A stretch of 64,000 nt of DNA, taken from assembly GCF_024360925.2 (NCBI RefSeq), contig NZ_CP113517.1:4134001-4198000 (forward strand), read 5' to 3'. The notes below the pieces were generated by a model, which worked only from the letters and a program-made list of their open reading frames with translations, had not been told where the DNA came from and did not search any database. This DNA comes from Methylomonas rapida. GTDB lineage: Bacteria; Pseudomonadota; Gammaproteobacteria; Methylococcales; Methylomonadaceae. This document shows, piece by piece, positions 18,808 to 26,592 of the stretch (positions are counted from its first letter, which is position 1; every line of letters starts with the position of its first letter). A program made the translations under genes and the position numbers.

Positions 18808-19776
18808 ATGATGAAAATAAATAGATTGCTGTTGCTTTGTTTGTTGTTGTGTTCGAATCTCGTCCTGGCGGCGGAAAACACGACGATACGCCTGGGTGTG
18901 ATGGCCTCCGGCACGCTGGCCTGGGAGCTGGCCGCGATGAAAAACGAAGGCTTGCTGGAAAATTCCGACTTTAGGCTGGAAACCGTCGCCATCGCCAATC
19001 AACAGGCCGGCAAAGTCGCGCTGCAAGCTGGCAGCGTCGACATGATCGTTTCCGATTGGATTTGGACCTCTAGCATGCGCGCCGAAGGCCATGATTACAG
19101 TTTTTATCCCTATTCCGACACGTCCGGCGGCTTGATGGTATCTGGCGATAGCCCCATCAAAACCTTGGCTGACCTGAAAGGCAAAAAACTGGGCATCGCC
19201 GGCGGCGAGCTCGACAAGAACTGGCTGTTGTTGCAAGCACTGGGCCGGCAACAGGGCATAGACTTAAACGCTTCGGTGGAAAAAGTCTACGGCGCCCCCC
19301 CCTTGTTGAGCCAGCAACTGACCAGCCAACGCCTGGACGCGCTGTTGACCTACTGGCAATTTGCCGCCCGTTTGGAAGCCCAAGGTTATCGTCAACTGCT
19401 GAGCGGCGAAGACCTCATTCGCCAACTAGGCATACAGGAAAGCGTCCCCAGCCTGGGTTATGTCTTCAAACAAAGCTGGGGCGAACAACATAAAGCAGCA
19501 TTGCAATCTTTCCTGCAAACCGCGCAAACAGCCAAAGAGACGCTTTGCACCTCGGAGCCAGCCTGGCAAAAAATCCTTGCGCTGACCGAAACCGATAATG
19601 CCGCCACCCAACAACAATTGCGAACCCGTTATTGCGCTGGCCGCGTCAAACAATGGGGCGAGGCCGAACAACAAGCCGCCGCAAGGATTTACCAGTGGCT
19701 ACATCAATTGGGCGACAACAAGCTGACCGGCAAAACCGATCAATTACAACCCGGCACATTCTGGACCAGTCACTAG
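18808..19776 (+). CDS. ABC transporter periplasmic substrate-binding protein (NMT1/SsuA-like)
   Basis: This 322-aa exported solute-binding protein has a signal peptide (MMKINRLLLLCLLLCSNLVLAA). It then has IRLGVMASGTLAWELAAMKNEG and AGKVALQAGSVDMIVSDWIW, the lobe arrangement of the nitrate/sulfonate/thiamine-precursor binding family. DLKGKKLGIAGG is the usual hinge-region segment. The ligand cannot be called. ATG 18808 or 18811 follow AGGG. The permease ATG comes directly after its stop. Confidence 0.85.
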   Translation: MMKINRLLLLCLLLCSNLVLAAENTTIRLGVMASGTLAWELAAMKNEGLLENSDFRLETVAIANQQAGKVALQAGSVDMIVSDWIWTSSMRAEGHDYSFYPYSDTSGGLMVSGDSPIKTLADLKGKKLGIAGGELDKNWLLLQALGRQQGIDLNASVEKVYGAPPLLSQQLTSQRLDALLTYWQFAARLEAQGYRQLLSGEDLIRQLGIQESVPSLGYVFKQSWGEQHKAALQSFLQTAQTAKETLCTSEPAWQKILALTETDNAATQQQLRTRYCAGRVKQWGEAEQQAAARIYQWLHQLGDNKLTGKTDQLQPGTFWTSH

Positions 19777-20535
19777 ATGCGATCGGACGGAAGTTTCCGG
19801 GAAAAACTGCTGGCGATTTCGTCGATAGCGGCATTATTGGCAATCTGGCAAATATCGGCTTTGGCATTGCAAAGCCCGACCTTACCAAGCCCGGCCCGCG
19901 TCGCCGTCGTATTCTGGCAAGCCACGCTGTCGGGCGAGCTCCCCTATCACCTCGGCATCACCCTATTGCGCTTGATCGGCAGCTTCAGCCTGGCCATGCT
20001 GCTGGGCTGCGCGATTGGTATCGCCTTGGGCAAAAACAAGACCCTGAATGCCTTTTTCGACAACTGGCTGGTGATCTTTCTGAACATACCGGCCCTGGTC
20101 ACCATCATCCTGTGCTATGTCTGGTTCGGCCTGGTCGAGTCGGCGGCTATCCTGGCGGTCGTGATCAATAAACTGCCGAATGTCGTCGTCACGCTACGAG
20201 AAGGCGCGCGCGCCCTGGACAAGGATTTGCTGGAGATGGCCCAGGTTTACCGCTTCGGCAAACGCAAAACCTTTGTGCATGTGATCTGGCCGCAACTGCA
20301 TCCGTTCGTGATGGCGGCCACCCGCTCCGGTTTGGCGTTGATTTGGAAAATCATCTTGGTCGTCGAATTACTCGGCCGCAGTAACGGCATGGGCTATCAA
20401 TTACACCTGTTTTTTCAATTGTTCGATGTCGCCAGCCTGCTGGCCTACAGCATTGCCTTTGTGGCGGTGATCCAGGCCATCGAAGTGGCGGTCTTGAAAC
20501 CACTGGAGCGCAAGACCCAAAGGTGGCGGCGATGA
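19777..20535 (+). CDS. ABC transporter permease (BPD type, SsuC/TauC-like)
   Basis: This 252-aa inner-membrane permease has about six hydrophobic segments. The cytoplasmic coupling loop is EGARALDKDLLEMAQVYRFGKRKTFVHVIWPQLHPF, the EAA motif in which an Ala-rich helix precedes a conserved Gly. It starts at the base after the binding-protein stop and overlaps the ATPase gene by 4 bp, so the three form one operon. Confidence 0.9.
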   Translation: MRSDGSFREKLLAISSIAALLAIWQISALALQSPTLPSPARVAVVFWQATLSGELPYHLGITLLRLIGSFSLAMLLGCAIGIALGKNKTLNAFFDNWLVIFLNIPALVTIILCYVWFGLVESAAILAVVINKLPNVVVTLREGARALDKDLLEMAQVYRFGKRKTFVHVIWPQLHPFVMAATRSGLALIWKIILVVELLGRSNGMGYQLHLFFQLFDVASLLAYSIAFVAVIQAIEVAVLKPLERKTQRWRR

Positions 20536-21275
20536 GCGATATTCGCATCAATATCAACAATAAAACCTATGTACTAGAGCACGATAGCGCGCAAACCCAC
20601 CACGCAATTGCCGAACTCGATTTCAGCGTGCATCCGCACCAATTCGTCTGTCTGGTCGGACCTTCGGGCTGCGGTAAAACCACATTGCTGAACATGATCG
20701 CCGGCCTGGATAAACACTACGACGGCGAGATCAGCATGGGGCGACCAGAGCACGTTCCGACGATAGGCTATGTGTTTCAAAACCCACGCTTGTTGCCCTG
20801 GCATACGGTGCGGCAAAACATCGAACTGGTATTTGCCGATCGAGCGCCGGCGACTTTGATAAATAACCTGCTGGAGAGCATGCAATTGCTGGAGGCTCAA
20901 CACCAATACCCGGAAAGACTGTCGCTGGGCATGCAGCGTCGGGTAGCGATCATCCGGGCCTTTGCGATCGATCCCGATATTTTGTTGATGGACGAACCCT
21001 TCGTGTCGCTGGATGCGCCCACGGCGCGCCAAGTCAGAAGCCTGCTATCTTCGCTATGGCGGCAACGGCCGCATACCGTGTTGTTCGTGACTCACGACTT
21101 GCGCGAGGCCATCGCGCTGGCCGATAGGCTGATTTTTTTATCGCCGTCGCCGATGCGCATCGTCAGCGACATCCAAGTTGATATTGCCCGCGACCAGCGC
21201 CACGACGAAAGCCAAATCGAAGCCTTCCGCGAGCGTTTGCTAGGAAATCATCCAGAAATCAGCGGACTGTTGTAA
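20532..21275 (+). CDS. ABC transporter ATP-binding protein (SsuB/TauB-like)
   Basis: This ATPase of about 247 aa energises the importer. It has Walker A VGPSGCGKTTLL, Q-loop VFQNPRLLPW, signature LSLGMQRRVAI, Walker B ILLMDEPFVSLDAPT and the switch His in LFVTHDLREA. ATG 20532 overlaps the permease stop as ATGA, with AGGTGG upstream; an in-frame codon at 20523 is less likely. yigZ begins 1 bp after its stop. Confidence 0.93.
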   Translation: MSDIRININNKTYVLEHDSAQTHHAIAELDFSVHPHQFVCLVGPSGCGKTTLLNMIAGLDKHYDGEISMGRPEHVPTIGYVFQNPRLLPWHTVRQNIELVFADRAPATLINNLLESMQLLEAQHQYPERLSLGMQRRVAIIRAFAIDPDILLMDEPFVSLDAPTARQVRSLLSSLWRQRPHTVLFVTHDLREAIALADRLIFLSPSPMRIVSDIQVDIARDQRHDESQIEAFRERLLGNHPEISGLL

Positions 21276-21276
21276 C

Positions 21277-21837
21277 GTGAAAATCGTCACCCAAGCCTCG
21301 GAATACGAAGAAATCATCAAGAAATCGCGCTTCATCGGCATCATCAGTCCTTGCGTGTCCGAGCGGGATGCCTTGCTGCTATTAAAAAGCCTGCACGAAC
21401 GACACCCCAACGCCAGCCATATCGTCCATGCCTACCGCATTCAATCGCCGGATGGTTTGATCTGCCGCTTTCATGACGCCGGCGAACCCAGCGGCACGGC
21501 CGGCAAGCCGATTTTTCAACATCTGGAAGGCAAACGACTGATCAATCTGACCGTGGCCGTGATCCGTTATTTTGGCGGCGTCAAACTGGGTGCCGGCGGC
21601 CTGACACGGGCTTATGGCAACATCGCCAAACACGTCATCGACAATGCCGACATCGTCGATTACATCGAAATGGCTGATCTGAAATTGAGCCTGGATTACA
21701 ACCAGCTGCAAATGCTGGAATATCAACTCAAAAAACTGGACGGCGAAATCATCCAGCAAGAGTTTGCCGAACAAGTCCATTGCCAAATCAAAATCCCGCA
21801 AACCAATCGCGATGCCCTGCTTGCGATATTCCAATAG
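21277..21837 (+). CDS. yigZ: YigZ / IMPACT family protein
   Basis: This 186-aa protein has the two-domain YigZ layout. An N-terminal UPF0029 domain shows KKSRFIGIISPC, NASHIVHAYRI, FHDAGEPSGTAGKPI and VIRYFGGVKLGAGGLTRAYG, followed by a ferredoxin-like C-terminal domain. Family members have been linked to stress and translation control, but the bacterial function is unsettled. The GTG start at 21277 lies directly behind the ABC ATPase stop, so it is probably co-transcribed with the transporter. Confidence 0.92.
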   Translation: MKIVTQASEYEEIIKKSRFIGIISPCVSERDALLLLKSLHERHPNASHIVHAYRIQSPDGLICRFHDAGEPSGTAGKPIFQHLEGKRLINLTVAVIRYFGGVKLGAGGLTRAYGNIAKHVIDNADIVDYIEMADLKLSLDYNQLQMLEYQLKKLDGEIIQQEFAEQVHCQIKIPQTNRDALLAIFQ

Positions 21838-21919
21838 GTCGACGGCCTACTAAAGATTCATGACCGATTTATGACTTATTGTCGCTCATAAAGAAACAAT
21901 GCATAAACCCGATCGGCCA

Positions 21920-21947
21920 TTGTAAATAAAAAAATAGCCGTTATAGT
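21920..21947 (+). promoter_or_regulatory. Sigma-70-like promoter for the 53-aa protein
   Basis: TTGTAA (21920-21925) and TATAGT (21942-21947) are 16 bp apart. They lie 46 bp ahead of the small gene start, in an AT-rich 155-bp gap after yigZ. Confidence 0.6.
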
Positions 21948-21993
21948 GAAATCGTCTTCATTGAACCGACTGAAATCAGTCTAGGAGCTTCAC

Positions 21994-22155
21994 ATGAACA
22001 AATCCAACAATCTTTACAGAGACATTCTGACCGGCATATTTTTTACCACCGGCGTGTTCGGCTTCATGTCAGGCGAGTTCATCCTCTCCACCATGCTGTT
22101 CGGTGCCGCCACGATCTCCAGCAATCTGGATTTCTCGGGCTCGTTCAAGGCTTAG
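21994..22155 (+). CDS. Small hydrophobic protein, 53 aa
   Basis: This short gene is well framed. AGGAG lies 7 nt upstream of ATG, a promoter-like pair precedes it, and a perfect hairpin with a T run follows at 22173-22200. The product starts MNKSNNLYRDILTG and has a central hydrophobic stretch (IFFTTGVFGFMSGEFILSTML), then a Ser/Gly-rich end. It may span or lie on the membrane. No family is recognised. Confidence 0.65.
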   Translation: MNKSNNLYRDILTGIFFTTGVFGFMSGEFILSTMLFGAATISSNLDFSGSFKA

Positions 22156-22172
22156 TAATCACGCACGGATTA

Positions 22173-22200
22173 ACATCGCAACGATTGCGATGTGATTTTT
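22173..22200 (+). terminator. Rho-independent terminator of the 53-aa gene
   Basis: ACATCGCAA (22173-22181) pairs perfectly with TTGCGATGT (22185-22193) around a CGA loop and is followed by GATTTTT. The rest of the gap up to 22421 shows no gene. Confidence 0.75.
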
Positions 22201-22421
22201 GTGTAGACATCGATGGCTTCAGTTGCGCTCATGGCCTTGGGCGTAAACTGAAGCCAAATCTGCCCATGCCAGCGGAATGCTTTTTACCGCTATCTGCCCC
22301 CTCCAGCCGAACGCGTTACGAGTCAGGCGGGCTCGCTGCAACCGGCGAATGCCTTATTTATCGGCAACCACCACCCTGATTAAGTATCGGTAAATCCCGC
22401 GGTCGAGACGTTTCGCCAAAC

Positions 22422-22451
22422 AAAAAAGGGCTGCACTTTTCAGTGCAGCCC
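22422..22451 (-). terminator. Rho-independent terminator of the carbonic anhydrase-SulP transcript
   Basis: GGGCTGCACT (22428-22437) and AGTGCAGCCC (22442-22451) form a perfect 10-bp stem with a 4-nt loop. On the minus strand the stem runs into six T residues. It is placed 58 bp beyond the sulP stop. Confidence 0.9.
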
Positions 22452-22508
22452 GCCGTGAGGGCAAAGCCCTAAGTGGAACGACATCGATAAAAATGTCCGG
22501 CTGACAGA

Positions 22509-24077
22509 TCAATGTCCCGTCGGCACGACATTTTCCACACTAAAACCTTGTATTTCGACATTGATATTGTCGTCCGGCGCCGCCAACAAAAAGTCAGCAA
22601 TGGTCTCCAAGATATCCTGGTCGATGAACAACGCCTTGTTGCCGTCAATCAACAACGTGCTGTCTTCGGGTATACCGCTCAAATGTTTGCGCAGCAAGGC
22701 TTTGTTCAGGAAGGAAACATCCTTGTGCAAGCGCAGCAAATAATGCGAGCCATGTTGGGTCAAGGTCATTGCCTCGTGGAAGTTCGCACGCAACACGAAG
22801 ATGATACCCACGACCATACCAATGACGATACCTTCCAACAAGTCGGTAAACAAAATGGCGACCACGGTAATCGCGAACGGCAAGAATTGGTTCCAGCCCT
22901 TGTTATAAAACTCGCGAATCATCGAGGGCTTGGCCAATTTATAGCCGGTTTGCAGCAGAATCGCCGCCAAGCAAGCCAGTGGAATCATGTTCAGGTATTT
23001 AGCAAAGAACAATACGCTGATGGCCAGAAAAATACCGTGGAAGAAACAAGACATGCGCGTTTGACCACCAGAATTGATATTGGCCGCGCTTCGCACGATA
23101 ACGGCTGTGATCGGCAAGCCGCCCACCAATCCACTGAGCATATTGGCAAAACCTTGCGCTTTCAGTTCGCGATTGGTTGGTGAGATACGCTTGTGAGGGT
23201 CCAGCTTGTCGACGGCCTCGATACTCAGCAGGGTTTCCAGGCTGGCGATGATCGCCAGGGTGGCCGCAATGCTATATATCTTGGCATTGCCAATGTAGCT
23301 GAAATCCGGCATGCGTAATTGGGCCACGAAGTTGGAAATGGAACCCAGCTCCGGCAAGGAAACCATGTGCCTCTCGCTGATGGCCAACTCTGGGGCAAAG
23401 TTTTTCGCCCACAGGGAAAAACCGACGCCCCAGACAACCACGATCAGAGGGCCGGGGACCAAGCGTACCAGCTTCAAGCGTCTCAATAAATTGGTTTCCC
23501 ACAGAACCAAAACCACCAAGGCCACGATGCTGACCACTGTGGCGCCGGGCGAAACCCCATGAATCATACCGTGCAAGGATTGCAGCAGTTCGGTAAAACT
23601 CGAATGCGCGCTCTCCTGCATATAGCTTTCGTCACCGACGAAACTGGCGTCAAAACCAGTCGCGTGCGGCGTTTGCTTGATGATCAAAATCATGCCGATA
23701 GCAGCCAGCATGCCTTTGATCACCGACGCGGGAAAAAACGCCCCGATCAAACCCGCCTTCAAAAAACCTAATGTCATTTGCAGGACACCCGCAATCACCA
23801 GGCTCAATAAAAAGGCCTTGAAATCGCCCAGCGTGGCAATGGCATCGAATACGATCACCGTCAGGCCGGCCGCGGGCCCGGATACGCTCAAATGCGAACC
23901 GCTTCCCCAAGCAACAATCGTCCCGCCTATGATGCCGGCAATGACGCCCGAAAACAGCGGCGCACCCGACGCCAACGCAATACCCAGACACAGCGGTAGC
24001 GCCACCAGAAACACCACGATGCTGGCGGGAATGTCTTTGCCAAGATTGCTCAAATAATAATTTACATGCGATTTCAT
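22509..24077 (-). CDS. SulP family anion transporter (probable bicarbonate)
   Basis: This 522-aa inner-membrane transporter has an N-terminal SulP core with many hydrophobic segments. It has the conserved VFLVALPLCLGIALASGAP and the SGPAAGLTVIVFDAI block, and a short C-terminal STAS-like part. SulP proteins carry sulfate, bicarbonate or other anions. Its position directly after a carbonic anhydrase gene, and beside the DabA cluster, argues for inorganic carbon, but this is inference. GAGAG lies just upstream of ATG 24077. Confidence 0.88.
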   Translation of the reverse strand: MKSHVNYYLSNLGKDIPASIVVFLVALPLCLGIALASGAPLFSGVIAGIIGGTIVAWGSGSHLSVSGPAAGLTVIVFDAIATLGDFKAFLLSLVIAGVLQMTLGFLKAGLIGAFFPASVIKGMLAAIGMILIIKQTPHATGFDASFVGDESYMQESAHSSFTELLQSLHGMIHGVSPGATVVSIVALVVLVLWETNLLRRLKLVRLVPGPLIVVVWGVGFSLWAKNFAPELAISERHMVSLPELGSISNFVAQLRMPDFSYIGNAKIYSIAATLAIIASLETLLSIEAVDKLDPHKRISPTNRELKAQGFANMLSGLVGGLPITAVIVRSAANINSGGQTRMSCFFHGIFLAISVLFFAKYLNMIPLACLAAILLQTGYKLAKPSMIREFYNKGWNQFLPFAITVVAILFTDLLEGIVIGMVVGIIFVLRANFHEAMTLTQHGSHYLLRLHKDVSFLNKALLRKHLSGIPEDSTLLIDGNKALFIDQDILETIADFLLAAPDDNINVEIQGFSVENVVPTGH

Positions 24078-24109
24078 ATTGATCTCTCAATCGTTGCTCA
24101 AGCTAAGGC

Positions 24110-24742
24110 TCAATTGGCGTACTGATAAATGGGATTGATCTGAGTCGTGTGATCCAAACTGATCAGTTGATCGATCAATCCATCCTTCAGGCCGTACACC
24201 CATCCATGCAACGAAGGCTTATGACCGTGTTTCCAGGCCGCTTGAATGATGGAAGTATGCGCCAAGCGATAAACTTGCTCGATGATGTTCAATTCAATCA
24301 TCCGATCCAGTTTTTTCTCCGGGGTAATGGATTCGAGCTCTTCTTGATGCAGGCGATAAACATCCTTGATGTGCATCAGCCACTTGTTGGCAATAACCAA
24401 ATCCGCGCTTTGCGGCTGCAAGGCCGCCTTGACGCCGCCACAGCCATAATGACCGCAAACGATGATGTGCTTGACCTTCAACACGTCAACGGCGTACTGC
24501 AACACACTCAGGCAGTTGAAATCGGTAATGATGACCTGATTGGCGATATTTCGATGCACGAAAATCTCACCTGGCTGGGCGTTGACGATGGTGTCGGCCG
24601 GCACGCGGCTATCGGCGCAGCCTATCCACAAGAATTCCGGCTTTTGTTCCTTGGCCAATAATTTGAAGAATTCAGGATTTTTTTTACTGACTTCTTCGGA
24701 CCAGGCTTTGTTTTCTAACAGTAATTTTTCAGGTGTGTGCAT
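24110..24742 (-). CDS. can: Beta-class carbonic anhydrase
   Basis: This enzyme interconverts CO2 and bicarbonate in the cytoplasm. From ATG 24742 (AAGGA 8 nt upstream) it is 210 aa. The zinc ligands Cys42, His98 and Cys101 and the Asp44-Arg46 dyad (CADSR) sit at the same numbers as in E. coli Can. Trp39 and Gly41 of the bicarbonate allosteric pocket are kept too, so it should be a type II, allosterically controlled enzyme. It precedes sulP by 32 bp and follows the DabA pump block by about 280 bp. Confidence 0.95.
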   Translation of the reverse strand: MHTPEKLLLENKAWSEEVSKKNPEFFKLLAKEQKPEFLWIGCADSRVPADTIVNAQPGEIFVHRNIANQVIITDFNCLSVLQYAVDVLKVKHIIVCGHYGCGGVKAALQPQSADLVIANKWLMHIKDVYRLHQEELESITPEKKLDRMIELNIIEQVYRLAHTSIIQAAWKHGHKPSLHGWVYGLKDGLIDQLISLDHTTQINPIYQYAN

Positions 24743-24842
24743 AACGATCATCCTTCATTAGCTAAATTAAAAATCATCTCAACGGTTTGAGCATCGGTGT
24801 TCACTCATACGCCGAGCCAGCTATATGGGTTTTTTGCCTAAC

Positions 24843-24907
24843 TATATCGAATCGAAACTATATGTCAAGAGAGCGCATATTTCAACATTTAGTTTCGATT
24901 CGATATA
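24843..24907. promoter_or_regulatory. Perfect 18-bp inverted repeat upstream of carbonic anhydrase
   Basis: TATATCGAATCGAAACTA (24843-24860) is repeated in reverse complement at 24890-24907 with a 29-bp spacer. Each arm contains TCGAATCGA or its complement. CTATAT also recurs at 24821, 24842 and 24858. The block lies 101 bp upstream of the carbonic anhydrase start and beyond the end of the pump genes. It is a strong candidate operator for a dimeric regulator of the can-sulP transcript. Confidence 0.65.
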
Positions 24908-25020
24908 AATAAAATTTCCTTGCTCTTTTTTTACGCGCCGTTTTGTCAATTTGCTATCACCCAACCTCTGGTTTAAAACAATCGCACAAGCCACCATCAG
25001 TCAATTCAATGTGCAGCGAA

Positions 25021-26592
25021 TCAACGCCCCATCCAGCTCGATATGAGACCTTCATTGGATAACATCGGTCTTTGATTGGCGTGCGTCAACAATATGACGG
25101 GCTGATGAAAGCGCCGCAACCAGACAGTCAGCGTAGCTTCTTGGCTAGAAAAAAGAGATTGCGGCCACATCCCCAACAACAAGACCAGACAAGCGGGAAC
25201 AAGCAACAACAAGAATTCTCGCACCCTGACATCCTGCATGCCGGCAACTTCCGCATGCAAAATCGGACCGAAAAAGCCGCGTCTGACAAAATTCAGGCAA
25301 TAGCCGGCGCCGACTACCGCGGCGAACAACACGACCACGCTTAGCGCCGGATAGGTTTTTAACGTACCGATAAACAACAACAATTCGGCCGGAAAACCAT
25401 TGGTAAGCGGCACGCCCATGCTGGACAGGACAAACAGGAAAAATAGCACCGTCAGCCGCGGCATGGGTTTGGCAAGACCGCCCAAATGCACCAGCTCATT
25501 GCTCCCCAAGCGCTGCTGTATCATGCCCGCGATCAACATCAAGCTGCCGGCCACGATGCTGAAATTCAGCAATTGCATGACCGCGCCCTGCAGCCCCTGC
25601 AAGGTAAACGAGGCAATCCCTACCAACACCAAACCGACATGGCTGATGCCGGCATAAGCCAGCAAGCGACGCAGATTGGTTTGTTTCAGCGCAATCAAGC
25701 CAGCGTAAATCATGGTGCTCGCGCCCAAGATCGCAAGCAGCCAGCGATGCTGCATGGCCGCTTCCGGCGCCAACGGAATCGCAAAGCGAATGAAGCCGTA
25801 AACGCCGAGTTTAAGCGCCATCAGCAACGCGCTGATTTGCGTCGGCGCCTCCATCGCCACGGTCGGCAACCAGGTATGAAACGGCAACAACGGCGCCTTG
25901 ACCGCAAAACCCAACATCAGCAGCAGAAAAATCAGCTCTTGCTCGGCCAAGCCTAGCGGCGTATTCAACAAAATCGGCAAACTGAACTGCAAGTCTTGCG
26001 GTATGGCACCGCCGGTTAGATGCGCATGATTCAGCGCCAGCAGGATGATCGCGAATAATAGCGGCACGCCGCCGAACAACATATATAAGGTATATTTCAT
26101 CGCCGCATGACGCCGCTCCGCGCCTATGCCCCACAAACCGATCAGGAAAAAAATCGGCGGCAGCGTCAATTCCCAGAACAGGAAAAACAACGCCAGATCC
26201 AGCGCGGTGAACACTGCCAGGGTGACGCTTTCCAATATCAGCAGCAGAGCCAAATGAAAGCGGGTTAAATGCCGCACCGTGTTCCAGCCAGCCAGCAAAG
26301 CCATCACGGTCAGCAATGCCGTCATCGGTAAAAACCACAGCGAAATGCCGTCCACGCCCACCTGATAATGAATATTCAGACCCGGTATCCAGGCATAATC
26401 TTCCAACAATTGAAAGCCGCCATAGTCGGGATTGAATTGCTTGACAACCAGCAAGGTCAGCAGCAGCTCGATGCCCGCCACGCCCAGGGCCAACCCTTTG
26501 GCCGTCGGCAAGTGCCTGACAAAAGCCAGCGCCAGGGCCCCCAGCAATGGCCAGCCCAAACAAAGCGTCAATATGGGAAAGGTCTCATTCAT
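25021..26592 (-). CDS. NuoM-like proton-channel subunit (DAB cluster, distal)
   Basis: This 523-aa membrane protein of the complex I / Mrp antiporter family (PF00361) has the family charge relay. Glu141 is in FLFWELTLPP, Lys232 in FAVKAPLLPFHTWLP, and MEAPTQISALLMALKLGVYG follows. With no other complex I genes beside it, it probably conducts protons for DabA-driven carbon uptake. The start MNETFP at 26592 overlaps the preceding gene by 8 bp; the upstream extension to 26643 is rejected. It is the last gene of the pump block. Confidence 0.88.
   Translation of the reverse strand: MNETFPILTLCLGWPLLGALALAFVRHLPTAKGLALGVAGIELLLTLLVVKQFNPDYGGFQLLEDYAWIPGLNIHYQVGVDGISLWFLPMTALLTVMALLAGWNTVRHLTRFHLALLLILESVTLAVFTALDLALFFLFWELTLPPIFFLIGLWGIGAERRHAAMKYTLYMLFGGVPLLFAIILLALNHAHLTGGAIPQDLQFSLPILLNTPLGLAEQELIFLLLMLGFAVKAPLLPFHTWLPTVAMEAPTQISALLMALKLGVYGFIRFAIPLAPEAAMQHRWLLAILGASTMIYAGLIALKQTNLRRLLAYAGISHVGLVLVGIASFTLQGLQGAVMQLLNFSIVAGSLMLIAGMIQQRLGSNELVHLGGLAKPMPRLTVLFFLFVLSSMGVPLTNGFPAELLLFIGTLKTYPALSVVVLFAAVVGAGYCLNFVRRGFFGPILHAEVAGMQDVRVREFLLLLVPACLVLLLGMWPQSLFSSQEATLTVWLRRFHQPVILLTHANQRPMLSNEGLISSWMGR

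Noticed and set aside
18602..18808. 68-codon plus-strand frame between the secreted protein and ABC genes
   Set aside because: No ribosome site, low-complexity start rich in Arg/Thr/Pro, overlaps the ABC gene start; judged to be chance.
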